Below, one piece after another: positions 8,062-15,536 of a stretch of 50,831 nt of DNA. A program made the position numbers and the translations under genes. Within the stretch, counting starts at the first letter, position 1, and the number at the start of each line of letters is the position of its first letter. This DNA comes from a virus, in IMG/VR virus record IMGVR_UViG_3300030419_006331, positions 1 through 50,831 of that record; one strand, 5' to 3'. Below the pieces are notes generated by a model, which did no database searches, was not told the DNA's origin, and was given only the letters and a program-made list of their open reading frames with translations.

Positions 8062-8722
8062 GGCAGTGGTGAAGACCCGCCAGCAGACTCAAAAAACAGT
8101 TATTTTTATAAGAATTCACAAAACAGGCACCACCACTATCAATGATTGGTTGTTTCCTGGCGGTCATTATCCTCATATGTTGCCTGCCTATATACAAAGG
8201 TCATTATCTGAAAAAGAATGGGAAGAGGCATTTAAGTTTACCTTTGTGCGGAATACCTATGATAGACTTGTGTCTGTGTTCAGTGATTTTAGTGACACCA
8301 CGACGCCCCCGCGCCATTGCACTGCGTATTATCAAAGATATTTTGATAAGACCAGGGACCAAAAAAAAGCATTTGCCCGGTGGGTCCAAGATGGGTGCAT
8401 ATCTCACCTATCTGTGTTAAATCCCAAGCGCTCAGACCAGAAAAACAATTTCCTTCCAAAGCGGCCGATGATGCTCGCAGAGTGGCTTGTAGACTCCGAG
8501 GGGAAAGATTATTTAGATTTTATTGGGCGTTTTGAAAGCTTAGAACAAGATATGTTTTCTTTAAATAAGAAGTTAAACCTCAATCGGAAGGAAAGTGTCT
8601 TCCCGCATAAGAATAGAAGCAGACGCGATCAGGATTATAGGGTTTACTATACCGAAGAAACAAAGGCGATTGTTGATGAAATTTTTCAAGATGAAATAAC
8701 AAAATTTGGATTTCAATTTTAA
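8021..8722 (+). CDS. sulfotransferase family protein 2
   Basis: A 233-residue sulfotransferase. The PAPS 5' loop is RIHKTGTTT (residues 31-39), the 3' motif is FVRNTYDRLVSVFSD (residues 75-89), and IGRFESLEQD lies in the C-terminal half as in carbohydrate sulfotransferases. The N-terminus is basic (RPAKRARLIK). The gene is bracketed by a 27-bp direct repeat, so it appears to have been inserted between the first sulfotransferase and the cupin gene. It differs clearly from its neighbour, with a different P-loop and low overall identity. The acceptor sugar is unknown. Confidence 0.8.
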   Translation: MSDSRPAKRARLIKAVVKTRQQTQKTVIFIRIHKTGTTTINDWLFPGGHYPHMLPAYIQRSLSEKEWEEAFKFTFVRNTYDRLVSVFSDFSDTTTPPRHCTAYYQRYFDKTRDQKKAFARWVQDGCISHLSVLNPKRSDQKNNFLPKRPMMLAEWLVDSEGKDYLDFIGRFESLEQDMFSLNKKLNLNRKESVFPHKNRSRRDQDYRVYYTEETKAIVDEIFQDEITKFGFQF

Positions 8723-8746
8723 GGAGAACCCAATGAAAACTTCTTT
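8720..8746 (+). repeat. 27-bp direct repeat, copy 2
   Basis: This is the second copy of the perfect 27-bp repeat, 752 bp after the first. It spans the end of the second sulfotransferase stop codon, the ribosome site AAGGAG and the first codons of the intact cupin gene. Because this copy runs into a full gene, it is the parental one. Confidence 0.9.
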
Positions 8747-9092
8747 ACCAATTAATTTTGTCCCCAAAGGTTGGGGATTTGAAAAGTGGATCGTAAACTG
8801 TGAACAGTATTGTGGTAAATTACTGTATTTTGCAAAAGGCAAAAAGTGCTCATGGCACTACCATGAGATTAAAGACGAGGTATTCTACATTCAGTCCGGA
8901 AGAATCCTAGTAAGGTATTCTGATGGGGATGAACTAGAAAAAGCTGAGGAGATTATCCTGGAGCCAGGAGACAATTTCCATGTTTACACAGGTCTGCGCC
9001 ACCAGATGGAAGCACTACAGGACACGGAGTTGTTTGAATTCTCCACCCAGCACTTTGATTCCGATAGTTATAGAATCGTTAAAGGTGATTGA
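8733..9092 (+). CDS. cupin-domain protein (phosphomannose isomerase type II-like)
   Basis: A single-domain cupin of 119 residues. Cupin motif 1 is complete: HYH (His42, His44), then Glu49, then Gly56 at the expected spacing. His90 in GLRHQM supplies the fourth metal ligand of motif 2. The start at 8733 follows AAGGAG by 6 bp, so a longer open frame from 8706 is rejected. Such cupins in glycan clusters act as sugar isomerases, epimerases or small accessory proteins; which applies here is unknown. The stop is directly followed by the GTG of the next gene. Confidence 0.75.
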   Translation: MKTSLPINFVPKGWGFEKWIVNCEQYCGKLLYFAKGKKCSWHYHEIKDEVFYIQSGRILVRYSDGDELEKAEEIILEPGDNFHVYTGLRHQMEALQDTELFEFSTQHFDSDSYRIVKGD

Positions 9093-9974
9093 GTGAAAAA
9101 AGTTCTTTTTGTGGGGGTTTTTACCCCTAACTCTACAAACGTGGCCCAAGCCCGGGCATTTGTGGCAAATAACTGTAAAGTCTATGCGTATGATTATCGC
9201 GCAAAGCGTCAGCAGCTGGGAAGTATTTCCGCGAGGGATCAAAATCTGATCGAGATGATCAGAGAAATACAGCCTGATCTTAGTGTGTTTAGTAAATGCA
9301 ACGATATGCATCACTCGGTTGTATCCGAAGCGTCCAAAGTAGGAAAGACGGTCTTATGGTATATGGATGCAATGAATAACTTTAATTCGGAGCTAATTGC
9401 AAAAGTAAAAAATTGCCATTCGTTCATTTGTGGGCTCGAAGGAGTTGTCGAAGCTGGGCTGGAACATAATGAGAATACGATTTTCATTGACCAGTGCCCA
9501 GATGACGAAATGAATTTCTATATCCCGGATTGCGAGAAAAAGTATGAAGCAGTTTTTATTGGCAACATCAACGCCAACGTCCACAGGGATAGGGTAACCT
9601 ACAAGCGTAAGTGTAAGTTTCGACACATGAGTGGTGTTTATGGGTTGGAGCACAACCGAATCGTAAATGAAACAATAATTAATCTGGGCTTTGCACCAAC
9701 CGACAAGACTGGCACCTCTGTGCGCGCACATAAAATTCTTGCCGCCCGCGGCTTCTATATGACTACTCCGTGGCCAGGAATGGAAAAGACGTTCATTCCC
9801 GACGAGCATTTGGTTGTATTTAATTCTCCTGCGGAACTAACACAGAAAATGAAATATTACCTGAACAATCCAGAGGAACGAGAAAGAATTGCACTCAACG
9901 GACATAAAGAGGTTCAAAAATATATGCCTCAACAGTGGGCACAAAGGATTCTGGCTCACATGGGATTAAAGTGA
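9093..9974 (+). CDS. CgeB/YkvP-like glycosyltransferase
   Basis: A 293-residue protein starting at a GTG directly after the cupin stop. The N-terminal half is a divergent Rossmann domain (VLFVGVFTP). The C-terminal half has VRAHKILAARGFYMTTPWPG and a PEERERIALNGHKEV helix, the typical ending of CgeB-type (Glyco_trans_1_2) glycosyltransferases. The N-terminus of these enzymes is often degenerate, as here. It overlaps the next gene by 4 bp (GTGA). Donor sugar unknown; a cytoplasmic location is expected from the absence of a signal or membrane segment. Confidence 0.75.
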   Translation: MKKVLFVGVFTPNSTNVAQARAFVANNCKVYAYDYRAKRQQLGSISARDQNLIEMIREIQPDLSVFSKCNDMHHSVVSEASKVGKTVLWYMDAMNNFNSELIAKVKNCHSFICGLEGVVEAGLEHNENTIFIDQCPDDEMNFYIPDCEKKYEAVFIGNINANVHRDRVTYKRKCKFRHMSGVYGLEHNRIVNETIINLGFAPTDKTGTSVRAHKILAARGFYMTTPWPGMEKTFIPDEHLVVFNSPAELTQKMKYYLNNPEERERIALNGHKEVQKYMPQQWAQRILAHMGLK

Positions 9975-10732
9975 AGAAAGCTTTGTTTCTTTATTGGCAT
10001 GGACTTGGCGACGTTATTATGCTGACGCCGTTGTTGAGATATCTGCATAACAATGGATACACAACGGATCTCCTCTGTAGGGAGTCTGTGCGCTCGTCTA
10101 AGCTGCTCGATGACTGCCCCTACGTAGATGACCTTATAATGGTAGAAAACCCCTGGAGATCGCCCCTAGGATTCTCTAAACAAGTGAACGAAAACGTGGC
10201 TAAACTGAAACAACTTGCGCCGGCATACGACTGGTCTGGCGGAGCGTTACACACAGGACAATTCTCCGATAAAGTTCGCCGCAACTTTGGCGAAAATGGG
10301 TTTATCTGCAACGACCTGGACTTAGAGGTATTTATTCCCGCCCACATCGAAGAAGAAGTGACCCAGCATGTGGCGCAGAACTATCCTAATGGATTTATCT
10401 TTAATCACACAAAAATCGAATATCACAAAAATCATGACTGGGATAGTTCAGAGTGGATAGCGCAGAATCTCCCAAAATTACCAATTGTAGATACGGGCTA
10501 TGATGGCAACTATTATAGAAAGTGGGAGGATATTCGCTATACTTTTGCGCTCATCCGACACGCCAGTCACAGAGTTGTATCTTCCTCCGTATTCGTTCAT
10601 GTTTGTGACGCTTTAAGGCTGCCGATTGATGTAGTAAACTATGGAACACCCGATAGAAAAGTGTGGCCATATGATCAAGAATTGATGTTGAGAATAAGAG
10701 AAAAAGGTAAATGGATAAAACAAGCCACTTAG
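9971..10732 (+). CDS. GT9-like (ADP-heptose:LPS heptosyltransferase-like) glycosyltransferase
   Basis: A 253-residue protein with an N-terminal LGDVIMLTPLLRYL, the GxGD(x)xLTP-type loop at the start of GT9 heptosyltransferases. The C-terminal SSSVFVHVCDALRLP takes the place of the GT9 donor-site segment (usually a Ser/Asp-rich loop followed by H-x-A/C-x-A-L-x-x-P). The GTG at 9971 overlaps the previous stop as GTGA; the longer open frame from 9935 would begin inside the upstream gene. With HldD/HldE-type enzymes nearby, ADP-heptose is the natural candidate donor. It is shorter than E. coli WaaC/WaaF (about 320-350 aa). Confidence 0.7.
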   Translation: MKKALFLYWHGLGDVIMLTPLLRYLHNNGYTTDLLCRESVRSSKLLDDCPYVDDLIMVENPWRSPLGFSKQVNENVAKLKQLAPAYDWSGGALHTGQFSDKVRRNFGENGFICNDLDLEVFIPAHIEEEVTQHVAQNYPNGFIFNHTKIEYHKNHDWDSSEWIAQNLPKLPIVDTGYDGNYYRKWEDIRYTFALIRHASHRVVSSSVFVHVCDALRLPIDVVNYGTPDRKVWPYDQELMLRIREKGKWIKQAT

Positions 10733-11328
10733 ACGAAAACGGACTCGACCCTCGACACGCATCTATAATAGATGCTCTTCCTGTGTATAAGTCTAAAAAA
10801 GAAGTTCTTGTAGTGGGGTGCGGAAACTGTAAGAAGGACAATGTTCTTAAAAAAATGGGATACGAGGTCACCTCAACTGACTATGTCCCCGAAGCAAAGA
10901 AATATGATTTTCAGGAAAAAAGACTAGCAGCTGGGATGACAGATATCACAATCCATAATGCTAACATATTAGATCTCTCTACGTTCCCCAAGCCACAATA
11001 CGAATCTGTCATATGTGCAGAAGTGTTAGAACATTTGGTGGATTACAAGGTGGCGCTCAAGAATTTACTGTCCCTGTCAGAGCGCCGCTTGATTATAACA
11101 GTGCCATGGCAGTATTCCTTTAACGACACAGCACCCCCTCCAAAGGGTCATTGTAATTTTTGGAATGATAATGGGTCGGCGAACTTCAAAAATATAAATG
11201 AATACAAGGCTCTTTGTGAACCCTACGCCGTTTCCATCCAGAAGATTAGGACCAAGCCTAAAGATGTGCAAATGGGACAGTATAGCTATTTGATTATTGT
11301 GGACAAACAGCAGAAATGGAATAAATGA
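10711..11328 (+). CDS. class I SAM-dependent methyltransferase
   Basis: A 205-residue methyltransferase with motif I VLVVGCGNC, an acidic end of strand 2 (TSTDYVP), a strand-4 motif ICAEVLEHLVDY (the common EVLEH of Methyltransf_11/23 enzymes) and RLIITVPW. It overlaps the GT9-like gene by 22 bp but has its own ribosome site (AAAAAGG). It probably methylates a sugar or lipid-linked glycan given its place between two glycosyltransferase groups, but small-molecule targets cannot be excluded. Confidence 0.78.
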   Translation: MDKTSHLDENGLDPRHASIIDALPVYKSKKEVLVVGCGNCKKDNVLKKMGYEVTSTDYVPEAKKYDFQEKRLAAGMTDITIHNANILDLSTFPKPQYESVICAEVLEHLVDYKVALKNLLSLSERRLIITVPWQYSFNDTAPPPKGHCNFWNDNGSANFKNINEYKALCEPYAVSIQKIRTKPKDVQMGQYSYLIIVDKQQKWNK

Positions 11329-12021
11329 ATGAGAGTATTAATTAGCGGCACCGGTCGCGGCGGAACAAACCTCCTAACAGAATTGGTAAGAAAGATCACT
11401 ACCCTTACATTTACCAAAGATGTGGAAGATAGAAAATTTTTCCTCAAGCCCACCATTAGAGGCAACTACGGAACCAAGCTCACAATGGATCACCCCACCT
11501 TTACGATAGCCCGAGCAAGACAAGCACTTACAACTTACCCCGACCTCAGGATCCTCTTCTCAGTTAGGCACCCGTTGGATAATTGCTTATCGAAAATTGT
11601 ACGCGGACAAAAGGCTTCAGAAGGGGGGGACAAGGTAACTGAGAACATATCAGCTGATGCCACTGTGCCCGCAGCACTGAGCGCTATAGAAGATCTCTAT
11701 CGCTACATCCAGGCTCTAGCATCTACTCATCCTTCGCAGATAGTCGTTGTAAAAATGGAAGATGTCATAACAGACACCGAGAAAGTGGTCGAAGCCCTAG
11801 CTAAGTTTTTAGACATCACGCCATTGCCCTATGAAGGGTTCCAGAGTCACAATAGGAACAAATACCAGAAGTCCCGCTACGGTAACACCCTGGCACCTCA
11901 GACAGACTTGTACAGGGATCTAGATACTAATTTTAGTGGCTTTTATGCTAATAAGCCTGAAATAGTTGAGGCTCTAAATGAGGGATTGAGAGGATATATC
12001 AATGTATACTATGGACGATGA
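11329..12021 (+). CDS. sulfotransferase family protein 3
   Basis: A P-loop sulfotransferase of 230 residues. The loop is SGTGRGGTN (residues 6-14), close to the very start. The 3'-phosphate motif is FSVRHPLDNCLSKI (residues 77-90), and VVKMEDVITDTEKVVEALAKFL is the late acidic/hydrophobic segment seen in Sulfotransfer_1/3 proteins. This form is unlike the HKTGT and PKCAS types encoded elsewhere in the cassette, so at least two sub-families have been recruited. It abuts the methyltransferase stop and overlaps the next gene by 20 bp. Confidence 0.75.
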   Translation: MRVLISGTGRGGTNLLTELVRKITTLTFTKDVEDRKFFLKPTIRGNYGTKLTMDHPTFTIARARQALTTYPDLRILFSVRHPLDNCLSKIVRGQKASEGGDKVTENISADATVPAALSAIEDLYRYIQALASTHPSQIVVVKMEDVITDTEKVVEALAKFLDITPLPYEGFQSHNRNKYQKSRYGNTLAPQTDLYRDLDTNFSGFYANKPEIVEALNEGLRGYINVYYGR

Positions 12022-12670
12022 AATATATGCTAGTGGAACGTTGGGAGACGCTTTTATGATATTGTTAAAAGTTATAGGTAGTCCCGTTAGAAAAATTAAT
12101 CATTTCTCTAAGCACAAATCAGTATACCCCCTTATAAAACAAATTTACTCCCTGTGTCCTCACCTAGAGATCGTGATGCTAGAGAGGAAAAAAGCAGGTG
12201 TGTATGTGCCCGGGCATATTAGGCCTGGGGAAACATATACGGCTCATCCCTCGGTGTATCTTGGTGAGCACTACAAGGGAGATCTGCCGAGAAACTATAG
12301 CGTTCTCCAAATAAAAGGGGGAGCAGCCCCTGGGCGACGTCGACCCGTTCGTCCGGGCGTTTCTGCCAAAGATATTGCGCGCATCGACAAGTCGCAACCC
12401 CTCGTCTTGATTGGGACGGATAATCTATCCTTAGAAACGTTACAAGGATATGATATCCTTGATCTGAGAAATAAGACGTCGCTCCTGGAATGCTTGTCGA
12501 TTATCGCAAGCGCGCAAAGTTTCCATGGACCCCAGGGACTCATGGCATTTTTTGCTTTGAGTCAAAAAGTTCCATCCTACGTTTATCTCAAGACAGATGC
12601 CGATAGGGTGGCTGTCAACGCGCGTATTAAAAAAGTAACAGAGTGGAAAGATTATGTTTGTTATCTCTAA
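12002..12670 (+). CDS. GT9-like glycosyltransferase (minimal)
   Basis: A 222-residue protein. The N-terminus GTLGDAFMILLKVIG recalls the GT9 N-terminal loop. The C-terminus has LRNKTSLLECLSIIASA followed by FHGPQGLMAFFAL, which aligns in pattern with the GT9 donor site (kTSL...l.ia.A...i..dSG.mH.A). The ATG at 12002 is 7 bp after AGAGGA and inside the end of the sulfotransferase gene. The usual catalytic/donor His of HLA is replaced by FFA here, so activity on ADP-heptose itself is less sure. Family call moderate, function inferred. Confidence 0.55.
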   Translation: MYTMDDEIYASGTLGDAFMILLKVIGSPVRKINHFSKHKSVYPLIKQIYSLCPHLEIVMLERKKAGVYVPGHIRPGETYTAHPSVYLGEHYKGDLPRNYSVLQIKGGAAPGRRRPVRPGVSAKDIARIDKSQPLVLIGTDNLSLETLQGYDILDLRNKTSLLECLSIIASAQSFHGPQGLMAFFALSQKVPSYVYLKTDADRVAVNARIKKVTEWKDYVCYL

Positions 12671-12685
12671 TCTAAGGAGTCATGA

Positions 12686-13348
12686 ATGACCCAAGCGCCC
12701 AAATGGCGCAGTCGCCGCAAACCGGACTCGGGCTTTTCTAAAATTTTAGAAAAGTATGTTAAGTCCACTACCCCGCGTGTTTTTATAGAATGCGGTGCCA
12801 ATGACGGAATTAATGGCTCCATAGGTTATTATTTTGAAAATGTACTCGGATGGCATACTATAAACATTGAGGCTAACCCGCTCTCTTGGGGAGATTTAGT
12901 ATACCATCGTCCTCGATCCACCAATCTTCAGATGGGACTATCTGATTCCGATGCCATACTAGATTTTACTTTGCCAACGGATGGACCTAATGGTTCTGCT
13001 CCTGGCCGCGCGAGTTTTAGCAAAACTATGGAGGATTGGCAGGCGGAGAAGAGACGGGCACTCCTTTGTCAAGTGAGATGCACGACCTACCAGCAGATGA
13101 TGTCGGAACAAAACATCTCTGGAGTAGGAATTTTTGTATTAGATGTTGAAGGGTGGGAAGAAAGAGTACTCCAGGGAATGCAGGGTGTTAAACCGTCTCA
13201 CCTTCCACATATTTTCTGTGTTGAAAACAACGACTGCGATTGGACGACAACGACTGCGCTCGTGAAAAAGCTGGGACGCTATGAGGCTGTAAAGCAGCAC
13301 GGCCCCAACCTCATTTACATTTTAAATCAACAAGAAGGAGAAAAATAG
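12686..13348 (+). CDS. FkbM-family methyltransferase 1
   Basis: A 220-residue SAM methyltransferase. FkbM signatures are IECGANDG (residues 34-41, motif I), INIEANPLSW (acidic end of strand 2) and LDVEGWEERVLQGM (the DxEG-x-E motif). The ATG at 12686 is 7 bp after AAGGAG; an ATG 4 bp earlier in another frame is not used. FkbM enzymes O-methylate sugars or other hydroxyls, so methylation of the phage-encoded glycan is the likely role. A paralogue follows at once, with a stop/GTG overlap (TAGTG). Confidence 0.83.
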   Translation: MTQAPKWRSRRKPDSGFSKILEKYVKSTTPRVFIECGANDGINGSIGYYFENVLGWHTINIEANPLSWGDLVYHRPRSTNLQMGLSDSDAILDFTLPTDGPNGSAPGRASFSKTMEDWQAEKRRALLCQVRCTTYQQMMSEQNISGVGIFVLDVEGWEERVLQGMQGVKPSHLPHIFCVENNDCDWTTTTALVKKLGRYEAVKQHGPNLIYILNQQEGEK

Positions 13349-13998
13349 TGAAGATGGTCCCAGATATCCGATACTCTAGAGTTATTGCGAAATTTGTATC
13401 GTCTAGCACGCCTAAAGTTATTATAGAATGCGGCGCCAATAATGGAATTCATAGATCTGTTAATCTCTTTTTTGAAAAGAAGGGAGACTGGAAAACAATT
13501 AACATCGAACCAAATCTAGAGTGTTATGAAGAATTGGTTGTAAACCGACCACACAGTGTGAACTATAATTTTGCTTTGTCGTCACAGCGGGAGACCAAGA
13601 CATTGTACATACCACACTCCAAAATAAGAGCCTATAGGGGTGGAAATGGAACCTTAGTGGAAGCACGCGTGGGAGAATTACAGGAAAAGTACGATATTAC
13701 ACAGTTTAAAGAGCAACAGATTCAATGTGTGACGTATCTGGATATCTTAAAAATGGTCGGGTTGCAATGTGTAGGAATCTTGGTTTTAGATGTTGAGGGA
13801 CACGAGGGGGAAGTTCTAGAGGGAATGATAAGAGATTGTGACCTGAGCCAGTACCCAGAAATATTGGCAATTGAATGTAAAAAAGATAGTGAGAAGACGA
13901 TCGAAACGTTAATAAACGCAACGTCTCTTTACGGCAAATCACGCCGGTACAAAGACAATTTAATTTATAAAAAGGAGGTTATAAATGATAATAAATAA
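13348..13998 (+). CDS. FkbM-family methyltransferase 2
   Basis: A 216-residue paralogue of the preceding gene with the same motif order: IIECGANNG, INIEPNLECYEEL, LVLDVEGHEGEVLEGM. The GTG start at 13348 shares a base with the preceding stop. The proteins match across their whole length but are well diverged, so the duplication is old or the two were acquired separately. They could methylate different hydroxyls or different sugars. A strong AAAGGAGG ribosome site for the next gene lies in its last codons. Confidence 0.83.
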   Translation: MKMVPDIRYSRVIAKFVSSSTPKVIIECGANNGIHRSVNLFFEKKGDWKTINIEPNLECYEELVVNRPHSVNYNFALSSQRETKTLYIPHSKIRAYRGGNGTLVEARVGELQEKYDITQFKEQQIQCVTYLDILKMVGLQCVGILVLDVEGHEGEVLEGMIRDCDLSQYPEILAIECKKDSEKTIETLINATSLYGKSRRYKDNLIYKKEVINDNK

Positions 13999-14644
13999 GG
14001 ACATAGTTTTCCTCCACTTACAAAAGTGCGGCGGAACCTTTATTAAGCATATGATGGAAGATCACATGGGAGCTACCAATCGCCGACCCGAGCATAACGG
14101 TTATCGGGATATTTCGGGAACTAATAAGAAGAAGTTGATAATGGGGAGCATCCGTAACCCTTATAGCTGGTATACGTCGCTGTATTTTAATCACTATCAA
14201 GATCCTAGATCGTTCTTCAAGAGCACATTCCAGGGCGCCCCAACTTTTGCGGACTGGGTCAAAAGGTTTTTAGCAATTGATAGAGGTCGGATGCATGATA
14301 TGCGGTTCTCCCAGATGGCAAGGTGGGACGTCGGTCCTTACACCTTCAGGACTCTCAAATGTTATGCCAGCGCTGAGCCACTCGATATGCCACTGACTCC
14401 CGATATCGTTATGCTGGGGAATATTGAAATAATTAAAACTGATAACTTGGCTCAAAACTTTGTAGATGTAGTAGAGGGAAAGGTGGGAATTAATCCAGAT
14501 GTAAAAGAAAAGATTCTGACAGCAAAGAGAATTCATACATCGGACCACGGACATTATAGTGAATATTATGACCGCGAAGCCTATGATTTGGTGAGTCACA
14601 AAGACAGGCTTATTTTCGATATATTTGACTATGAGCGCGAATAA
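13985..14644 (+). CDS. sulfotransferase family protein 4
   Basis: A 219-residue sulfotransferase with a 5' loop HLQKCGGT (residues 11-18) and a 3'-phosphate motif GSIRNPYSWYTSLY (residues 54-67). It is preceded by AAAGGAGG, one of the strongest ribosome sites in the cassette, inside the end of the FkbM gene. The K-C-G-G-T loop is typical of Sulfotransfer_2/glycan sulfotransferases. It is the fourth, again divergent, sulfotransferase in 7 kb. The last codons overlap the start of the next glycosyltransferase gene. Confidence 0.75.
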   Translation: MIINKDIVFLHLQKCGGTFIKHMMEDHMGATNRRPEHNGYRDISGTNKKKLIMGSIRNPYSWYTSLYFNHYQDPRSFFKSTFQGAPTFADWVKRFLAIDRGRMHDMRFSQMARWDVGPYTFRTLKCYASAEPLDMPLTPDIVMLGNIEIIKTDNLAQNFVDVVEGKVGINPDVKEKILTAKRIHTSDHGHYSEYYDREAYDLVSHKDRLIFDIFDYERE

Positions 14645-15476
14645 GACTTTAGTGGCTGGACCCTGGGTTGGGGAGTTTGGATGGGAACTGTTTGCGTGGC
14701 AGGGCTACATTAGGGCTTTGGCACCTTCGTACGACGAAACGGTCATCATTTGTCGTCCCACCTCATCTCCATTTTATGAAGATTTCGCTACTCACATCAT
14801 TTCCCACGTCCCAACAGGAGGTCCCTCCGATCAATGGTTTCGAAACGGGTACAACCTCCAGGCAAACATAAAGAAAATATTCAAAGAACACACCGCACTT
14901 CTTTCGGGAAGACAGACAGACTTACTTGTCCCTAGACGAATAGGTGTCCCGAACGACGGGAGAACTCACTACTCTGAGGCAGTGTCGGTGGGTAGAACAA
15001 AGGTAATTCCGAAGTATATCCAGTTTGGAACTTGCGCCGACAAAAAATATGATTATGTTTTGCACGCTCGATCCAGAGAAATCCGCCGTGATGACAATTG
15101 GGATATTGCTAAATGGGAAAAACTAGGAAGCTTGCTATCTCAGGGCGGAAAAAGAATTTGCTCTATTGGGATGCCCAACGAGGCACTTCACGTTCCGGGG
15201 ACGATAGATTTGCGGGGAATAGATACGACACAGTTGATAGGAATAATGGCCTCCGCTGATTCGGCATGGGGTCCATCTTCGGGAGCAATGCATCTGGCAA
15301 GCCTGTGCGGCACACCGCATGTGGTATGGTCCCAGCAATCCAATCGAAGAAGATATACCGATAGCTGGAATCCCCTGGGTACCCCGGTCCTGTTTCTAGA
15401 CAAGTATAAGTGGCACCCAGAACCAGAGTATGTGTACGAAGAATATGAACAATGGGATAAATCCATTAAAAAATAA
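14631..15476 (+). CDS. GT9-like glycosyltransferase
   Basis: A 281-residue protein ending the cassette. The N-terminus VAGPWVGEFGWELFAWQGYIRAL carries a glycine/Glu-rich loop seen in a family of glycan-cluster transferases. The C-terminus has IDLRGIDTTQLIGIMASA and WGPSSGAMHLASLCGTP, which closely follows the GT9 donor-site signature (Gpdsg..HlA...gtP). The ATG at 14631 is preferred over a TTG 6 bp upstream; both lie within the end of the sulfotransferase gene. Heptosyl transfer is plausible by family and context, though other hexosyl donors are possible. Confidence 0.62.
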   Translation: MSANKTLVAGPWVGEFGWELFAWQGYIRALAPSYDETVIICRPTSSPFYEDFATHIISHVPTGGPSDQWFRNGYNLQANIKKIFKEHTALLSGRQTDLLVPRRIGVPNDGRTHYSEAVSVGRTKVIPKYIQFGTCADKKYDYVLHARSREIRRDDNWDIAKWEKLGSLLSQGGKRICSIGMPNEALHVPGTIDLRGIDTTQLIGIMASADSAWGPSSGAMHLASLCGTPHVVWSQQSNRRRYTDSWNPLGTPVLFLDKYKWHPEPEYVYEEYEQWDKSIKK

Positions 15477-15536
15477 TGAATTTGGGTATACAATAATATT
15501 GCTTGTGTGGGGCCCAAGCGTAAAAGGAGAAAAACA
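15477..15536 (+). other. 60-bp non-coding gap between glycan cassette and late-gene cluster
   Basis: This is the longest gap inside the window apart from start-site leader sequence. It holds TATACAATAATATT (15487-15500), a possible -10-like element without a good -35, and the ribosome site AAAGGAG for the next gene. It marks the boundary between the glycan cassette and the sigma-factor cluster. A promoter here is plausible but not proven; no terminator-like hairpin with a T-run was seen. Confidence 0.35.

Noticed and set aside
15477-15536. Intrinsic terminator in the largest gap
   Set aside because: I found no G/C-rich hairpin followed by a T-run there.
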